64,000 nt of DNA. Origin: Pontederia crassipes (lineage: Eukaryota; Streptophyta; Magnoliopsida; Commelinales; Pontederiaceae). Under the pieces are notes generated by a model that did no database searches, was not told the origin of the DNA, and was given only the letters and a program-made list of their open reading frames with translations. Location of the stretch: positions 73,050,118 through 73,114,117 of the forward strand of contig CM060190.1 of assembly GCA_030549335.1 (NCBI GenBank), given 5' to 3'. Positions 51,964-63,054 of this stretch are shown here, piece after piece. The first letter of the stretch is position 1. Each line of letters opens with the position of its first letter. A program made the translations under genes and the position numbers.

Positions 51964-52265
51964 TTGCAAAAATGCCAAAGACGCTCGTTTCCAAGTCTCC
52001 ATATCAATACTAATACAAAAGAAGTTGAGGGATTCCCACTGAAGCTTTTCCTCGAACATCAAGAGAGCCGCGCATCAACGCATGGCTCCCAAAATCTAAC
52101 AAACAAAAGAACGATAGACGGCATAATCATACTGTTACACTACTCATGTAGCGATCTTAAGATATTACCAGCTTCTCCTCAGTTTGGATCGCGACGGATC
52201 AGAGTGTTGGGGGGAGAACGAGGAGCGGATCCAACGCGACACAAAGAAGAGAGAAAGAATCCTCA
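51964..52265. repeat. Segmental duplicate, copy 1 (PPR gene upstream region)
   Basis: Matches 58195-58617 in the same orientation, with shared blocks ttgcaaaaatgcc, catcaagagagccgcgcatc, gcataatcatactgttacac and cgacacaaagaggaga-like sequence. Copy 1 lacks internal stretches present in copy 2. It ends about 75 bp upstream of the PPR ATG, so it probably supplies that gene's promoter or leader. Confidence 0.85.
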
Positions 52266-52339
52266 TCTGACGTTCTGACGTATAATGCCGAGACGCAGCG
52301 ACGACACCAGCCTGCCGTTCGAGCAAATGCCCGAGATCA

Positions 52340-54403
52340 ATGGTTCCGCTTCCCCTCGATACCGAATCCCTCTCCGCCGTCCTCCGCGCCTGTTCCGCGG
52401 CTCTCCGCCTCGGTCTCCAGGCTCATGCGCACGCCGTTACCTCCTCCCTGGCTGCTCATCCCCTCGTCGCTGCGCGCCTCGTCGACATGTACGCCCAGAA
52501 CCGCCGGCTGGCAGCCGCCGCCCTGGTCTTCGACTCAGCGCCTCCCTCCGCCCGTTCCAACCGCGTTCTCTGGACCACCCTCATCGTTGCCCTCGCCCGC
52601 AACGGCTACGCCGTTGCCGCTATGGAAAGATTCCGCCGGATGCGGGCGGAGGGCGTGGCGCCCAACCACTTCACTTTCCCTACCGTTCTCGCCTCCTGCG
52701 CCTCGGAGATGGCCATCCGTTTCGGCCGTCAGGTCCACTGCTGCGCCTTCCGCACGGGGTTTACCTCCAGTCCCTTTGTTCAGAGTTCCCTCGTCAACCT
52801 CTACTCCAAGTGTGCCGATCTCAGCAGCGCCAAACAGATCCTCGAATCGTCTGATTCTGACGACGATTCCATCTCGTGGAACGCCCTCATCGTCAATTGC
52901 AGTCAAGCGGCTCTCCACGCGAACGCCGTCTCCCTGTTCGTCGAAATGCACCGGCGAGGCCTCGAGCTGGACGAGTTCACCTACCCCTCTTCACTCATCT
53001 CAGCTGCGTCGGCCGGCTACACAAGCACCGGGAGGTCCATTCATTCACTGGTCTTAAGAGCCGGATTCGAGTCCCACGTGCACGTGGCTAATGCGTTGAT
53101 AGATGCGTATGCAAAGCTGGGGAGCTTATCTTGCGCACATCAGGTATTCGACCAGATGCCAACGAAGGACGTGGTGACTTGGACGTCCCTCCTCCAGGGC
53201 TCCGCCCGACAGGGCGGGAACGACCATGCCCTCCGGCTCTACTCAGAAATGCGCGCCCAGGGCATACAACCTGATGAGTTTGCCGTATCTGGGGCGCTAA
53301 GCTTTTGCGCCGGGTCGACGGTGCCGGAGCTTGGCCGCCAGGTGCATGCTGCGGCCCTCCATTCAGGCCTCGACACGTTCATCTCTGTTTCCAATGCGCT
53401 GGTGACCATGTACGCGAAGAGCGGGGCCATCGAGGAAGCCAGGGCCGCCTTCATTGTTGCGCCTCGTCGCAACGCCATTACATGGACGGCGTTGATCGTG
53501 GGGTGCGCCCAGAACGGGCGCGGTTGGGAGTCCCTCCGCCTCTACGACGAAATGCTCAGCGACGGAGCGAAACCGGATCGTGTAACATTCATCGGCTTAC
53601 TATTCGCCTGCAGCCATACCGGCCTCGTTGAACTCGGCCGGACCTATTTCCAGTCGATGAAGGACGTCCACGGCATAACCCCCGGCGCGGAGCACTACGC
53701 GTGCTTGGTCGATCTACTAGGCCGAGCGGGTCGGGTGGAGGAGGCCGCGGAGCTGCTGGACCGCATGGAGATCGAACCAGACGCCACGGTCTGGAAGGCG
53801 CTGCTGGCCGCGTGCAAAATCCACCGGAGGTTGGCCCCGGCGGAGCGCGCGGCCGAGATGATATTCAAGCTGGACCCCGCGGACGCCGTGCCGTACGTGA
53901 TGCTCTCCAACATGTACTCCGCCGCCAGGCGGTGGGACGACGCGGCGCGCGTCCGGGCGCTGATGAGGTCGCGCGCGGTGGTGAAGGCGCCCGGACGCAG
54001 CTGGGTCGAGGCGGACGGGGCGGTGCACGTGTTCCACTCGGAGGACAGGGCGCACCCAATGGCCGAAGCGATATACGAGAAGGTGGAGGAGATGCTGCGG
54101 AGGATAAAGGAGGAGGAAGGGTACGCCGCCGACGTGGGCTGGGCGCTGCACGACGTGGGGGAGGAGGGCAAGGAGAGGGGGCTGGCGCACCACAGCGAGA
54201 AGCTGGCGGTGGCCTTCGGGCTCATCAGCGCGCCGCCCGGGAAGCCCATCAGGGTGTACAAGAACCTGAGGGTGTGCGGCGACTGCCACGCGGCCATCAA
54301 GCTGGTGGCGAAGGCCTACGGCCGGAGCATCGTCTTGCGGGACGCCAATGTCTTCCATCACATGAGCAGCGCAGGGTTGTGCTCCTGTGGGGATTACTGG
54401 TGA
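52340..54403 (+). CDS. PLS-class pentatricopeptide repeat protein with DYW domain
   Basis: Sequence-specific organellar RNA-binding protein of the type that directs C-to-U RNA editing. A single intronless ORF of 687 residues holds about a dozen degenerate 31-36-residue PPR motifs (VFDQMPTKDVVTWTSLLQG, ALRLYSEMRAQGIQPDEF, ACLVDLLGRAGRVEEA), then E-type motifs, then a complete DYW deaminase-like domain. The zinc/deaminase signature is present: HSE at residues 618-620, CGDC at 646-649, and the final CSCGDYW at 681-687. GC content is very high, especially at third positions. No targeting peptide precedes the first repeat: the ATG is the first in the open frame, with a stop at 52283-52285. Target transcripts cannot be read from sequence. 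Confidence 0.95.
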   Translation: MVPLPLDTESLSAVLRACSAALRLGLQAHAHAVTSSLAAHPLVAARLVDMYAQNRRLAAAALVFDSAPPSARSNRVLWTTLIVALARNGYAVAAMERFRRMRAEGVAPNHFTFPTVLASCASEMAIRFGRQVHCCAFRTGFTSSPFVQSSLVNLYSKCADLSSAKQILESSDSDDDSISWNALIVNCSQAALHANAVSLFVEMHRRGLELDEFTYPSSLISAASAGYTSTGRSIHSLVLRAGFESHVHVANALIDAYAKLGSLSCAHQVFDQMPTKDVVTWTSLLQGSARQGGNDHALRLYSEMRAQGIQPDEFAVSGALSFCAGSTVPELGRQVHAAALHSGLDTFISVSNALVTMYAKSGAIEEARAAFIVAPRRNAITWTALIVGCAQNGRGWESLRLYDEMLSDGAKPDRVTFIGLLFACSHTGLVELGRTYFQSMKDVHGITPGAEHYACLVDLLGRAGRVEEAAELLDRMEIEPDATVWKALLAACKIHRRLAPAERAAEMIFKLDPADAVPYVMLSNMYSAARRWDDAARVRALMRSRAVVKAPGRSWVEADGAVHVFHSEDRAHPMAEAIYEKVEEMLRRIKEEEGYAADVGWALHDVGEEGKERGLAHHSEKLAVAFGLISAPPGKPIRVYKNLRVCGDCHAAIKLVAKAYGRSIVLRDANVFHHMSSAGLCSCGDYW

Positions 54404-55998
54404 GTTGCTCATTTTTCACTGCTGCCGCTACATTGGTCTATGGGCCTCGGGGGTGTTGTGAAGACAATGCCGGAGACCCGTGGCTTAAGGCATGGAAGGG
54501 GGACAGGAGGGCGGCGATGCAGTACGCCCCACAAGTATATGAGCGGCTGCTGTTGCCCAAAAACGAACGCTCCGGTTGCTGCTCTGAGGAAAAAAAATTG
54601 TATCAGAAACAGTGGTGGCTGGGGGTGGGCATTCTGAAACAAAGTTCGGAAGATTCATTTCCTCACTTGGTGGTTCTCCGGAGCTTCTCGTTCTCACGAG
54701 CGGTGAGGATTTTTTACTTTTCAATGTGTTTTCAGTTTTCGTACAGCAGCTTCACAAATATTATTCTTAGACAAGAGAAGTGGGAGAACAAAACACACTG
54801 CACCAGAAAAGATCGTTGTAAGATAAATTCTCTTTTTCCTTTTCTTTTCTTTTTGCTTTTTGCTATATTTTTCTTGGTCAGTTTTGTATGAGCAACAAAT
54901 ATTTGCATTGTTTGAGTTATTTTATTGCCGTGGCAAGACAACAATGACGGATAATGATATAATTACTTCAATTCCTGTGTTTTATTTTCACGGATGGAAA
55001 CAGCTACTCCTGTCCCTTTTTATGTTGCCCTTTCTTTCCAAGAAAGTAGAGTTTATGAAATTTATATCATAGGTATTGACTTTGCAAATGAAAATGAAAT
55101 CTCATACCATCCAAACGGATGTGTCCATTACGTTGAAAATTTCTGGTCCATTGGAAACAATAACAAAATAGTGTTTGACAGCCAAGATCAAGGTCCCAAA
55201 ATATATATCACTTTTGCTCAATTACGATGTAAAAAGAGGTTGGACTTCCGCTTTTTCTCTTTCGAGCAAAACCCAAACTCATTCTATGTTCATCCCAGAA
55301 TCACGACCGATCATGCATGCACCCTTCGTACGTTACCGATGTTCTGAGTGTAAGTGACAAGATGCAAGCATGAGCTTCAATGAAACGATTAGTAACACTA
55401 ATTAACTTCAGGTGGTTGTGCAGAATCTCGAGTCAGTGACGAGCAACAGCCGCTGCAGGCACTTACCACGTGGTGCATGGCTAGCATGCAAGCATTCAAC
55501 ATGTACTTTTATTTAGATATACGCAAAGTTGGTTCAGCTTTCTATGTGAAAACTTGCAACATTAACGGCACTCGTTTTACTGAGGTGTAAATGCCTCGTC
55601 ATATTTACTCCTGGAAAACCTCCCAAGCTCAATATGAAACAGAACATATTGCCACTTCCTTGCCCCCAGTGACAATTTCATCAGGGTGAGAAATTCTATC
55701 CTTCAACCTTTGCACTCGTTACCTTCAACACAACAGTTAGCTCATCCGTGATGCTACCTTTTCTAGGGCATAAATTTGTTCACGGATGAAAATGGATTTT
55801 CAACAGCACAAGCTGTGACAATCTTGGCTTGGTATCTTGATGGTCTAACCAGAACAAAACCTAGAGTAGCTCGGCTTAGCATAAAGTCAAATGGGTCTAA
55901 CCCATTTTGTGACACTAACAAAGTCCTGACATTGAGTTCAGTCGTCAATGTAAAAGAACATTTGCCAAGTGTCAGCATTCTAAGCTTTAGAAGTCAAA
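54404..55998. other. PPR / GRF intergenic region
   Basis: Convergent 3' flanks. A 117-codon plus-strand ORF at 54994-55347 and shorter ones near 55.8 kb have no recognisable domain and no codon bias like the neighbours, so they are not called as genes. Confidence 0.5.
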
Positions 55999-56416
55999 TT
56001 AAAACTTGAGGAATACCGACATCAGTCTCCAGAGTAAGTTGGGACTATTCATGGCTTCCCTTCGAGCTTCAAGTTCAGCTTCCAACCTATTGATCCTTTG
56101 TAATAACTCATTTATCACATCCCTATAATGAGGTTGAAGGGGTGGATCCAGCCATTTAAAGTACTGACATGCTTCAGGTTGCTTTGCAAGAAAAATAAAA
56201 TTAAGTTTTAGTGCGGACAGTGTAACGATTTTCAAACTGAAGATGAAAATGGAAGAAAACAAGTAGAAATCACAAAATTGCAGAAAAAAAACTCACCCCA
56301 TAATTTTGACAAGCATAAAACCTTCGACCAGGGTCCTCTTCGGTCCATGAAGTTTCAACTATTGCTTCTTTTTGGCAATCACATTGCGGCAAGTTCAAGA
56401 ACTCCACTTCCGCCAT
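55999..56416 (-). CDS. Small GRF-type zinc-finger protein
   Basis: Two reverse-strand exons, 56297-56416 and 55999-56181, give 100 residues. The N-terminal half is a GRF zinc finger: QCDCQKEAIVETSW, then GRRFYACQNYG, then ACQYFKWLDPP. The metal ligands would be Cys12, Cys14, Cys36 and Cys45, and the family's Gly-Arg-Phe signature appears as GRRFY. Residues about 60-85 (VINELLQRINRLEAELEARR) look like a short coiled coil. The GRF domain binds nucleic acid in some larger proteins, but the role of such small plant versions is not established. The ATG follows an acceptor-like ttgaag 3 bp upstream, so a leader intron is likely. No membrane segment was seen. Confidence 0.85.
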
Positions 56417-57014
56417 AACCTTCAATGAACAAAAATGTGGGTCACAGGTATGAATGCTTAATTGTTTAAAATTGGCTGATTGTTCATAAGTGCCTGACGT
56501 GGAAAGGAAATCAGTTCAACAAAGTGGTGCTTGACCAAATTGCCAAATATTCTATTAAATTTCTCCATGCAAGTATCTCTAGAAACAAATGGTTAAAACT
56601 TGAACTTGCCTAAAGAAATGTTCATAACTTGGATACATCTCTAAAAGACTATATTGAATAGTCACATTTGCCTAATAAGAAGAGAAGCTTCTTAGTCATC
56701 AAACTTTAAACTCGAAGAAAAATAAGAATGTCACATATATCTAAGCATTAAAGAAAAAATGAATAGCAGAATACATTTTTTTCCTAGAAGACTGCAATGG
56801 CTAACAATGGACCACAGACTGAGGACAAAAAGGAAGGAAATGTATTTATGTTTTCAATGACATGATGAAGACTGACAACATCATGAATTCAATGCTTTGA
56901 TTAGCTAAATACCAAGTAAAACAGTTCGTCGACAAAGCTTATTCAGAATAAAGTTTCAAGCATTGTCCAGAGAGATAAAAGAAATCCGCACAAAAAGATC
57001 AAACTGCTTAGGAG

Positions 57015-57930
57015 TTACTTCATAGGAAATAAGGCTATCACAGCATATTATCATTCAACCGTGATTGTAACAGGAGAAAACAAAATATGTTATCACAGTA
57101 TATTATCCTTCAATCATGATTGTAATATGAAAAAATAATGTCTTTTTAAATATGAAGCACATACCATACAACTGATAACGGAGACCAAACCGAAAATTTA
57201 CAATATTGACACTGGTTGTGTGTCAAGACACCACAGAGATCATCCTATTAAACAGGAAAATAGGATAATATGAAATAAATGGAATGCATTTACAATACCC
57301 AGGAAAAAAGAGCATGCATAAAGTGGTTTATAGGAGGGATCAGGCATTGAAAGAACTTTAAGAACATATCAGAAATGTACGATAAAGATGGAACAAAAGG
57401 AAATGGAAAACCAATTAGCAACACATCAGAAATGGCAGAATAAAGATGGAATCAAAGGAAATGGAAAACCAATTAGCACATATTCTAAAACTGGGAAATG
57501 CAAAATTAAAGGTTCTATAACACCATTCATTGCTTAAGACATGGAAGAAAGTATCCTATTATAAAAGGACATAGGCCTATATGGAACAAAAGGAATGCAT
57601 CTATGATCGCCCAGAAAAGAAAAGAATGCATATGACTGTTGACAGACAACAATTCTTTTGCATGCCTGAAATTGAGGTGGTGCGGAGAGCCCTCTCTGTG
57701 AAACTACTATGGTGCAAGTGCATCATATGACGGATCTCAAACTTTTTTTTTGAAAGGGATGAAGGATCTCGAATTTGCAACCGACAACTATTTAAGTGGT
57801 CTGCATGAAGCATAACAGGCACCGAACACATCTATGATCCCCCAGTAAAAGAAAGAAGGCAACGAGTGGTTTATCAGAGGGGTATTAGGCATAGAAAGAA
57901 CAGCTTCTAAACAAATCAGAAATAGTAGGG
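57015..57930. repeat. Cluster of local duplications
   Basis: Adjacent near-copies occur at 57015-57075/57076-57130 (tatcacagcatattat-like) and 57363-57423/57424-57482 (aaaggaaatggaaaaccaat). More diverged echoes of ccag(g/t)aaaagaaagaa and gtggttta occur at about 57300 and 57840. Confidence 0.7.
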
Positions 57931-58194
57931 CAAACATGGAACAAAAGGACTGCAACATAAACACAACACAATTTGTTATTGTGTGGAAACAAATTATATC
58001 AAACGACCTAATGGCCAAAGTGGTTGAATTTATATTTTTTGGCTGTTGAGTTGCATTTATATTTGCATAACAAAAAAGTTTCTCAAACCATTTTTCAGGA
58101 CGTACGGCTAATGATAGGTTATCTTATAAGAAGAAACCTAAAATCAGGGACATTGCGCGCAATAAACAATCATTTCTGCCTTCGCGCGCAACTG

Positions 58195-58617
58195 ATTGCA
58201 AAAATGCCCAAGACAGTCGTTTCAAAGCCCTTCGACGTCCTAATTATTCTCCTACAAAAGAAGCTGATGAATTTCCACTAAAGCATCAAGAGAGCCGCGC
58301 ATCAACGCATGTTACGCATGGCTCTCAAAAACTAAGCTAACATTTCTCAGAAGAATAAAAGGTCTGAGCGAAGAGTAAAGCAGAAATCTATGCGAACATT
58401 TTTCAGAAAAGAAATCTAGCAAACAAAAGAAGGATAGATGAGGCGGAGGGACAGCATAATCATACTGTTACACTACTCATGCATCGAGCTAAGATTAATC
58501 TCGTGTATTACAAAGCCTCTTCTCGGTTGGGAAACGACGGATCAAAGTCTAGAGAGAGATTGAGAGTGAAAGCAGATCTAACACGACACAAAGAGGAGAG
58601 ATAGAGAGAGAATCTTA
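58195..58617. repeat. Segmental duplicate, copy 2 (GRF leader intron)
   Basis: Same-orientation partner of 51964-52265, longer by internal insertions. It ends at the inferred splice donor of the GRF gene. Confidence 0.85.
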
Positions 58618-58782
58618 CCGTCGTCGTCAAGCGAGAGTGAGAGGCGAATGCCGAATAGAGAAGAGACGGACACCAGAGTGAGGGTTTAGGGCAACGTCTC
58701 AAATAAGCAAGATTCACAGTCAGGAATAAAATAAGCAAAAAAAAACATAAATAGAAAATCTAATAATTTTTGGATAAAAAGT

Positions 58783-59035
58783 CTTTTTAAAAAAACGGAT
58801 ATAATGATTTTATTACCGAGATAAGTGGATGGTATCTTCTCTCAAAAGATTTGACCGTTGGATGGAAGATCACTTGGGTAGAATGTGCGATTCATTTTGC
58901 ATCGGTCCAAGCACGTCTGCACGATTCGCATCGCCCCCAGCAAAATATGTTTTCTTCTTTGTCTTCTCATCTGCTGCTGATGTCGTCTCGCGTGACAGCA
59001 ACCCTACTGCGACGAAGAAGGATGAGTTTCGGCCG
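58783..59035 (+). repeat. Terminal inverted repeat, left arm
   Basis: About 250 bp matching the reverse complement of 63055-63308. Shared blocks are gatataatga, tttattacc, atggaagatca, ttgggtag(a/g)atgtgcg and ttcattttgc. Its inner end carries the catctgctgc...gatgagtttcgg block that is also part of the tandem units. Confidence 0.8.
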
Positions 59036-59039
59036 TTGT

Positions 59040-62000
59040 AGCGAACTCGTCTCGTGGGTGACAACATCCCCGAAGCATTGTATTTCATGAAATCTGCCAC
59101 TCGCCTATGAAAAAAGTCATCGATCGGAGCACCTCGCGTGTTCGTATCCCTATCGTCAGACCAGGAGGACGGCGAAGGAAGTCTTCAATCGGAGCACCCT
59201 ACGCTCTCGTCTCCCTATCATCGCTCCTCATCTGCTACCCTAGCCACACCATCTCGCGCGACATCACCTTGCTGCGACGAAGAAGGTCGAGTTTCGACAG
59301 GCGTAGCAAACCCGATCCCTGAAGCATTGCATTTCATGAAATATGTCACTCGCCCATGAAGGAAGTCGCTGATCGGAGCACCCCGCACGCTCATCTCCCT
59401 ATCCTTCGATTGGGAGGAAGGCGAAGGAAGTCTCCGATCGGAGCACCCTGCGCGCTTGTCTCCCTATCATCGCTGCTCATCTGCTGCCCTAGTGACGTCG
59501 TCTCGTGTGACAACGCCCTGTTACGACGAAGAAGGATGTGTTTCTGTTGTCGTAGTGAACTCATCTTGCGTGCGACAACATTCCCGAAGCATTGCATTTT
59601 CACAAAATCTACCACTCGCCCACGAAGGAAATCGTCGATCAGAGCTCTCTGCGTGCTCGTCTCTTTGTCATCGAGCCAAGAGGAAGGAAAGGGAGTCGCC
59701 GAACGGAGCACCCCGCGCTCATCTCCTTATCGTCGCTGCTCATCTGCTATCGTAGCGATGACATCTCCCGCGACAGCATCCCCGAAGAATTGCATTTCAC
59801 GAAATCTACCACTTGCCCACTAAGAAGTCGCTGATCGGAGCACTCCACGCGCTCATCTCCTTGTCATCCGACCGAGAGTAAGGCGAAGGAAGTCGCTGAT
59901 CGAGCACCCCGTGCGCTCGTCTCCTTGTGGTCGCCCCTCATATGTTGCCCTACTACGATTAGGAGTGGCACCCGACCCTGTTCGGGGCGGGGGACACTCC
60001 CCCCGCCCTGATCCTGTTGACTAGGCCTGCCCCTGACCCCGACCCGAATCCCCGATCTAGGGAGAATTTTATCCCCCGTTCTGATCCCTGCGGGGTTCGG
60101 GGCCCCCCGGGGATCCTGATTCCCCGAACTCCGCAGTTGGGACCCAATTTGGATCGGATTAAACTGAATCGAACCGATAAAAAATTAGTCAAAACCAATT
60201 AAAATCGGCCAAAATAAAAAAAATCGAGTTGAATCGCATTTTTTGGTTCAGCCAAAATTTTTTATTAACTTTTTTTACTAAGAGATAATTTGATAAAAAA
60301 TATTATTATAAATTTAGAAAATATCCAAAGATGGACTTTCTTCATAAACATTTAATATTGACTCATTAGTCTCATCCTTCATTTATACTTGTCTATTTAC
60401 TCTCACCTTACTACTATCAATGTAGAACTATTTTATACACACACTTATTCTTTGAGGTGCGGAGATTTGGGGCCTGTGGGGCGGGGACAACTCTCCCCGC
60501 CGATCCCCGAAAGAAGGTTCGGGGACAACTCTCCCCGCCGACCCCCGAAAGAAGGTTCGGGAATAATTTTCCCCCATCTTACGGTAGAAAAATTCTCCGA
60601 GTTCAGGGGCCCGATCCGAGATTCCCCGTGGGGTCCCGCAAGGGACGAGGGATATTGCCATCCCTAACTGCGACAAAGAAGGACGAGTTTTGATCATTGT
60701 AGTGAACTCGTCTCGTGTGCGACAACATCCACGAAGCATTGCATTCCACGAAATTTATCACCTGCTTGCGAAGGAAGTCGTCGATTGGAGCACCCAACGT
60801 GCTCGTCTCCCTATCGTCCAGCCAAAAGGAAGGCGAAGGAAGTCTTCGATTGGAGCATCCTACGTGCTCGTCTCCTTGTCGTCGCTCTTCATCTGCTGCC
60901 CTTGCGACACCATTTCGCATGACAACACCCTGTTGCGACGAAAAAGGACGAGTTTCGACAGGCGTAGTGAACCCTTCTCGCGCGCGACAACATCCCCGAA
61001 GCATTGCATTTCATGAAATTTGCCACTCACCCGCGATGGAAATCGTTGATAGGAGCAACCCGCACGCTCATCTCCTATCATTCGATCGGGAGGAAGGCGA
61101 AGGAAGTCTTCGATCGGAGCACTCCACGTGCTCGTCTCCCTATCATTTCTCCTAATCTGCTACCCTAGTGATGCCATCTCATGCGACAACGCCCTGCCAC
61201 GACGAAAAAGGATGAGTTTCGATTGTCGTAGCGAACTCGTCTCCTGCGCGACAACCTCGAAGCATTGCATTTTCACGAAATCTGCTACTCGCCTGCGAAG
61301 GAAGTCGCCGATCGGAGCACCCCGCGTGCTCGTCTCCTTATCATCCGACCTAGAGGAAGGCAAAGGAAGTCTTCGATCGGAGCACCTTGCGTTCTCGTCT
61401 CCCTGTTGTCGCTCCTTATATGTTGCCCTAGCAACACCATCTCGTGCGACAACACCCTACTGCGACGAAGAAGGATGAGTTTCGGTAGCCGTAGCGAACC
61501 TGTCTCATGCGCAACACCATCCCCGAAGCATTGTATTTCATGAAATCTGCCACTCGCCCACGAAGGAAGTCGCCGTTTGGAGCTCCCCGCACACTCGTCT
61601 CCCTATCATTCGGTCGGGAGGATGGCGAAGGATGTCTTCGATCGGAGCACCCCAAGCGCTCGTCTCCCTATTATCGCTACTCATCTGCTGCCCTAGTGAC
61701 ATCGACAATGCCCTGCTACGATGAGTTTCGTCTCGTGCGACAGCATCCCCGAAGCATTGAATTTTCACGAAATTTGTCACTCGCCCATGAAGGAAGTCGC
61801 CGATCAGAGCTCTCCGCGTGCGCTCATCTCTTTGTCATTGGGCCAAGAGGAAGGCGAAGGAAAGTCGCCGAACAAAGCACCCCGCACGCTCGTCTCCTTA
61901 TCATTGCTCCTCATCTGCTGCCCTAGTGATGCCATCTCACGCGATAGCACCCTGCTTCAACAAAGAAGGATGAGTTTCGATCATTGTAGTGAACCCATCT

Positions 62001-62460
62001 CGTGGGTGATAGTATCCCCGAAGAATTGCATTTCACGAAATTTGCCACTCGCCACAAAGAAGTCGTCGATCAGAGCACTCCATGCACTCGTCTCCTTATC
62101 TTTCGACCGGGAGGAAGGCGAAGGAAGTTACCGATCGAGCACCCCGTGCGCTCATCTCCTTGTCATCATTCCTCATTTGTTGCACTACTGTGACAAAGAA
62201 GGACGCTTTTCGGTCGTATAGCAAACTTGTCTCACGCGCGACAACATCCCTGAAGCATAAAATTTCATGAAATCTGCCACTCGCCCCCAAAGGAAGTCGT
62301 CGATCCGAGCTCCCCATGCGCTCATTTCCTTAACATTCGACCGGGAGGAATGCAAAGGAAGCCGTTGATCGAAGCACCTGCACACTTGTCTCCCTGTCGT
62401 CACTAATTAATCCTCGTAATGGGAGCATCCTCGAAGCATTCCTTGATATAAAGTTGTTTT
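59040..62460. repeat. 12-copy tandem array of about 245-bp units
   Basis: The block gaagcattgcatttca(t/c)gaaa recurs at about 59072, 59321, 59586, 59783, 60733, 60998, 61259, 61525, 61751, 62020, 62252 and 62433. Spacing is 180-270 bp, except for one gap that contains a 707-bp insertion. Each unit has two internal gatcggagcacc...ctcgtctcc sub-blocks, a tcatctgctgcccta block and a cgacgaagaaggatgagttt block. ORFs in all frames here are repeat by-products. Confidence 0.92.
59960..60666. mobile_element. hAT-like element inside the tandem array
   Basis: A 707-bp element with ends TAGGAGTGGCA and (reverse complement) TAGGGATGGCA, flanked by actacgat (59952-59959) and actgcgac (60667-60674), 6 of 8 matching. 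Both ends are rich in ccccgccc/cggggac, the core is AT-rich, and ggacaactctccccgccga is repeated twice inside. Removing it restores the array period. Confidence 0.85.
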
Positions 62461-63054
62461 TGGATATCTGTGATATGAAATATTGTAATGATTTGAGGAA
62501 GGAAATAGTTAGTAATCAATCAACAATTTAGTTTGAGGAAGGAGGCCAGTGATGCTAGGATTTGGAAATTTGTGTTCGAGAAGGATCTTAAGCATAGTAA
62601 TGCTTTAAGCATTTGTAGAGTGAAGAATTTCCTCGTGACAAATATGGAGCTTAAACATTTTTGGAATTTTACAATGACATGTACTTAAATTTTTTCGTAA
62701 TTTGTATCATTTAAACATATTTCGTTCGTCATCTTTTGTAGGTTCCAGTAATTTTGGAATTGTTGGACAAAATAAAGCTAAAAACTCTTACTTTCTATCC
62801 TCAGGTAAGTTCTCCTCCAATAGTCTTATTCATAAAATTGATGTTGTGTTACCAACATCATGCATAGTCTATGAAGACATGAGAAATTTCAGCAACATTA
62901 TTATTAATTAAAATTTTGGCCTTCTGAACACGAAACATGTTTGTGAAAGTTTTGATGCATTGTGACGCATGTTTGTAGATTTCCTCATATTCTTTGTCGA
63001 GGATGTTGTTGCACGCGAGACATGTTCGCTAGGGGGTCGGAATAGCCGTGGCTA
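62461..63054. other. Non-repeated right interior of the inverted-repeat composite
   Basis: AT-rich sequence between the last tandem unit and the right inverted repeat. No protein was recognised. A short duplicated motif, gctagggggtcggaa, occurs near 63029 and 63051. Confidence 0.5.

Larger units (their letters stand above)
56417..58690 (-). other. Inferred leader intron and first exon of the GRF gene
   Basis: A donor gtaaga at about 58613-58618 follows the reverse-strand sequence gcttgacgacgacg, which would be the end of a noncoding first exon (58619 to about 58690). The acceptor is just before the ATG at 56416, so the intron is about 2.2 kb. It contains several local tandem duplications and the 58195-58617 segmental duplicate. 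Splicing is inferred. Confidence 0.45.

Noticed and set aside
52425-54891. Alternative-frame and antisense ORFs over the PPR gene (up to 396 codons)
   Set aside because: Shadows of a GC-rich coding sequence. Only the 52340-54403 frame has PPR and DYW motifs.
54994-55347. 117-codon plus ORF between PPR and GRF genes
   Set aside because: AT-rich, no recognisable domain, no supporting signals; kept only as a note.
58829-62403. Many overlapping ORFs of 60-166 codons on both strands
   Set aside because: All lie in the 245-bp tandem array. They exist because the GC-rich units lack stops, the frames shift between units, and no domain is recognisable.
59040-62460. CRISPR-like regular spacing
   Set aside because: Units are about 245 bp, diverged and without uniform short repeats or spacers, in a plant nuclear context.
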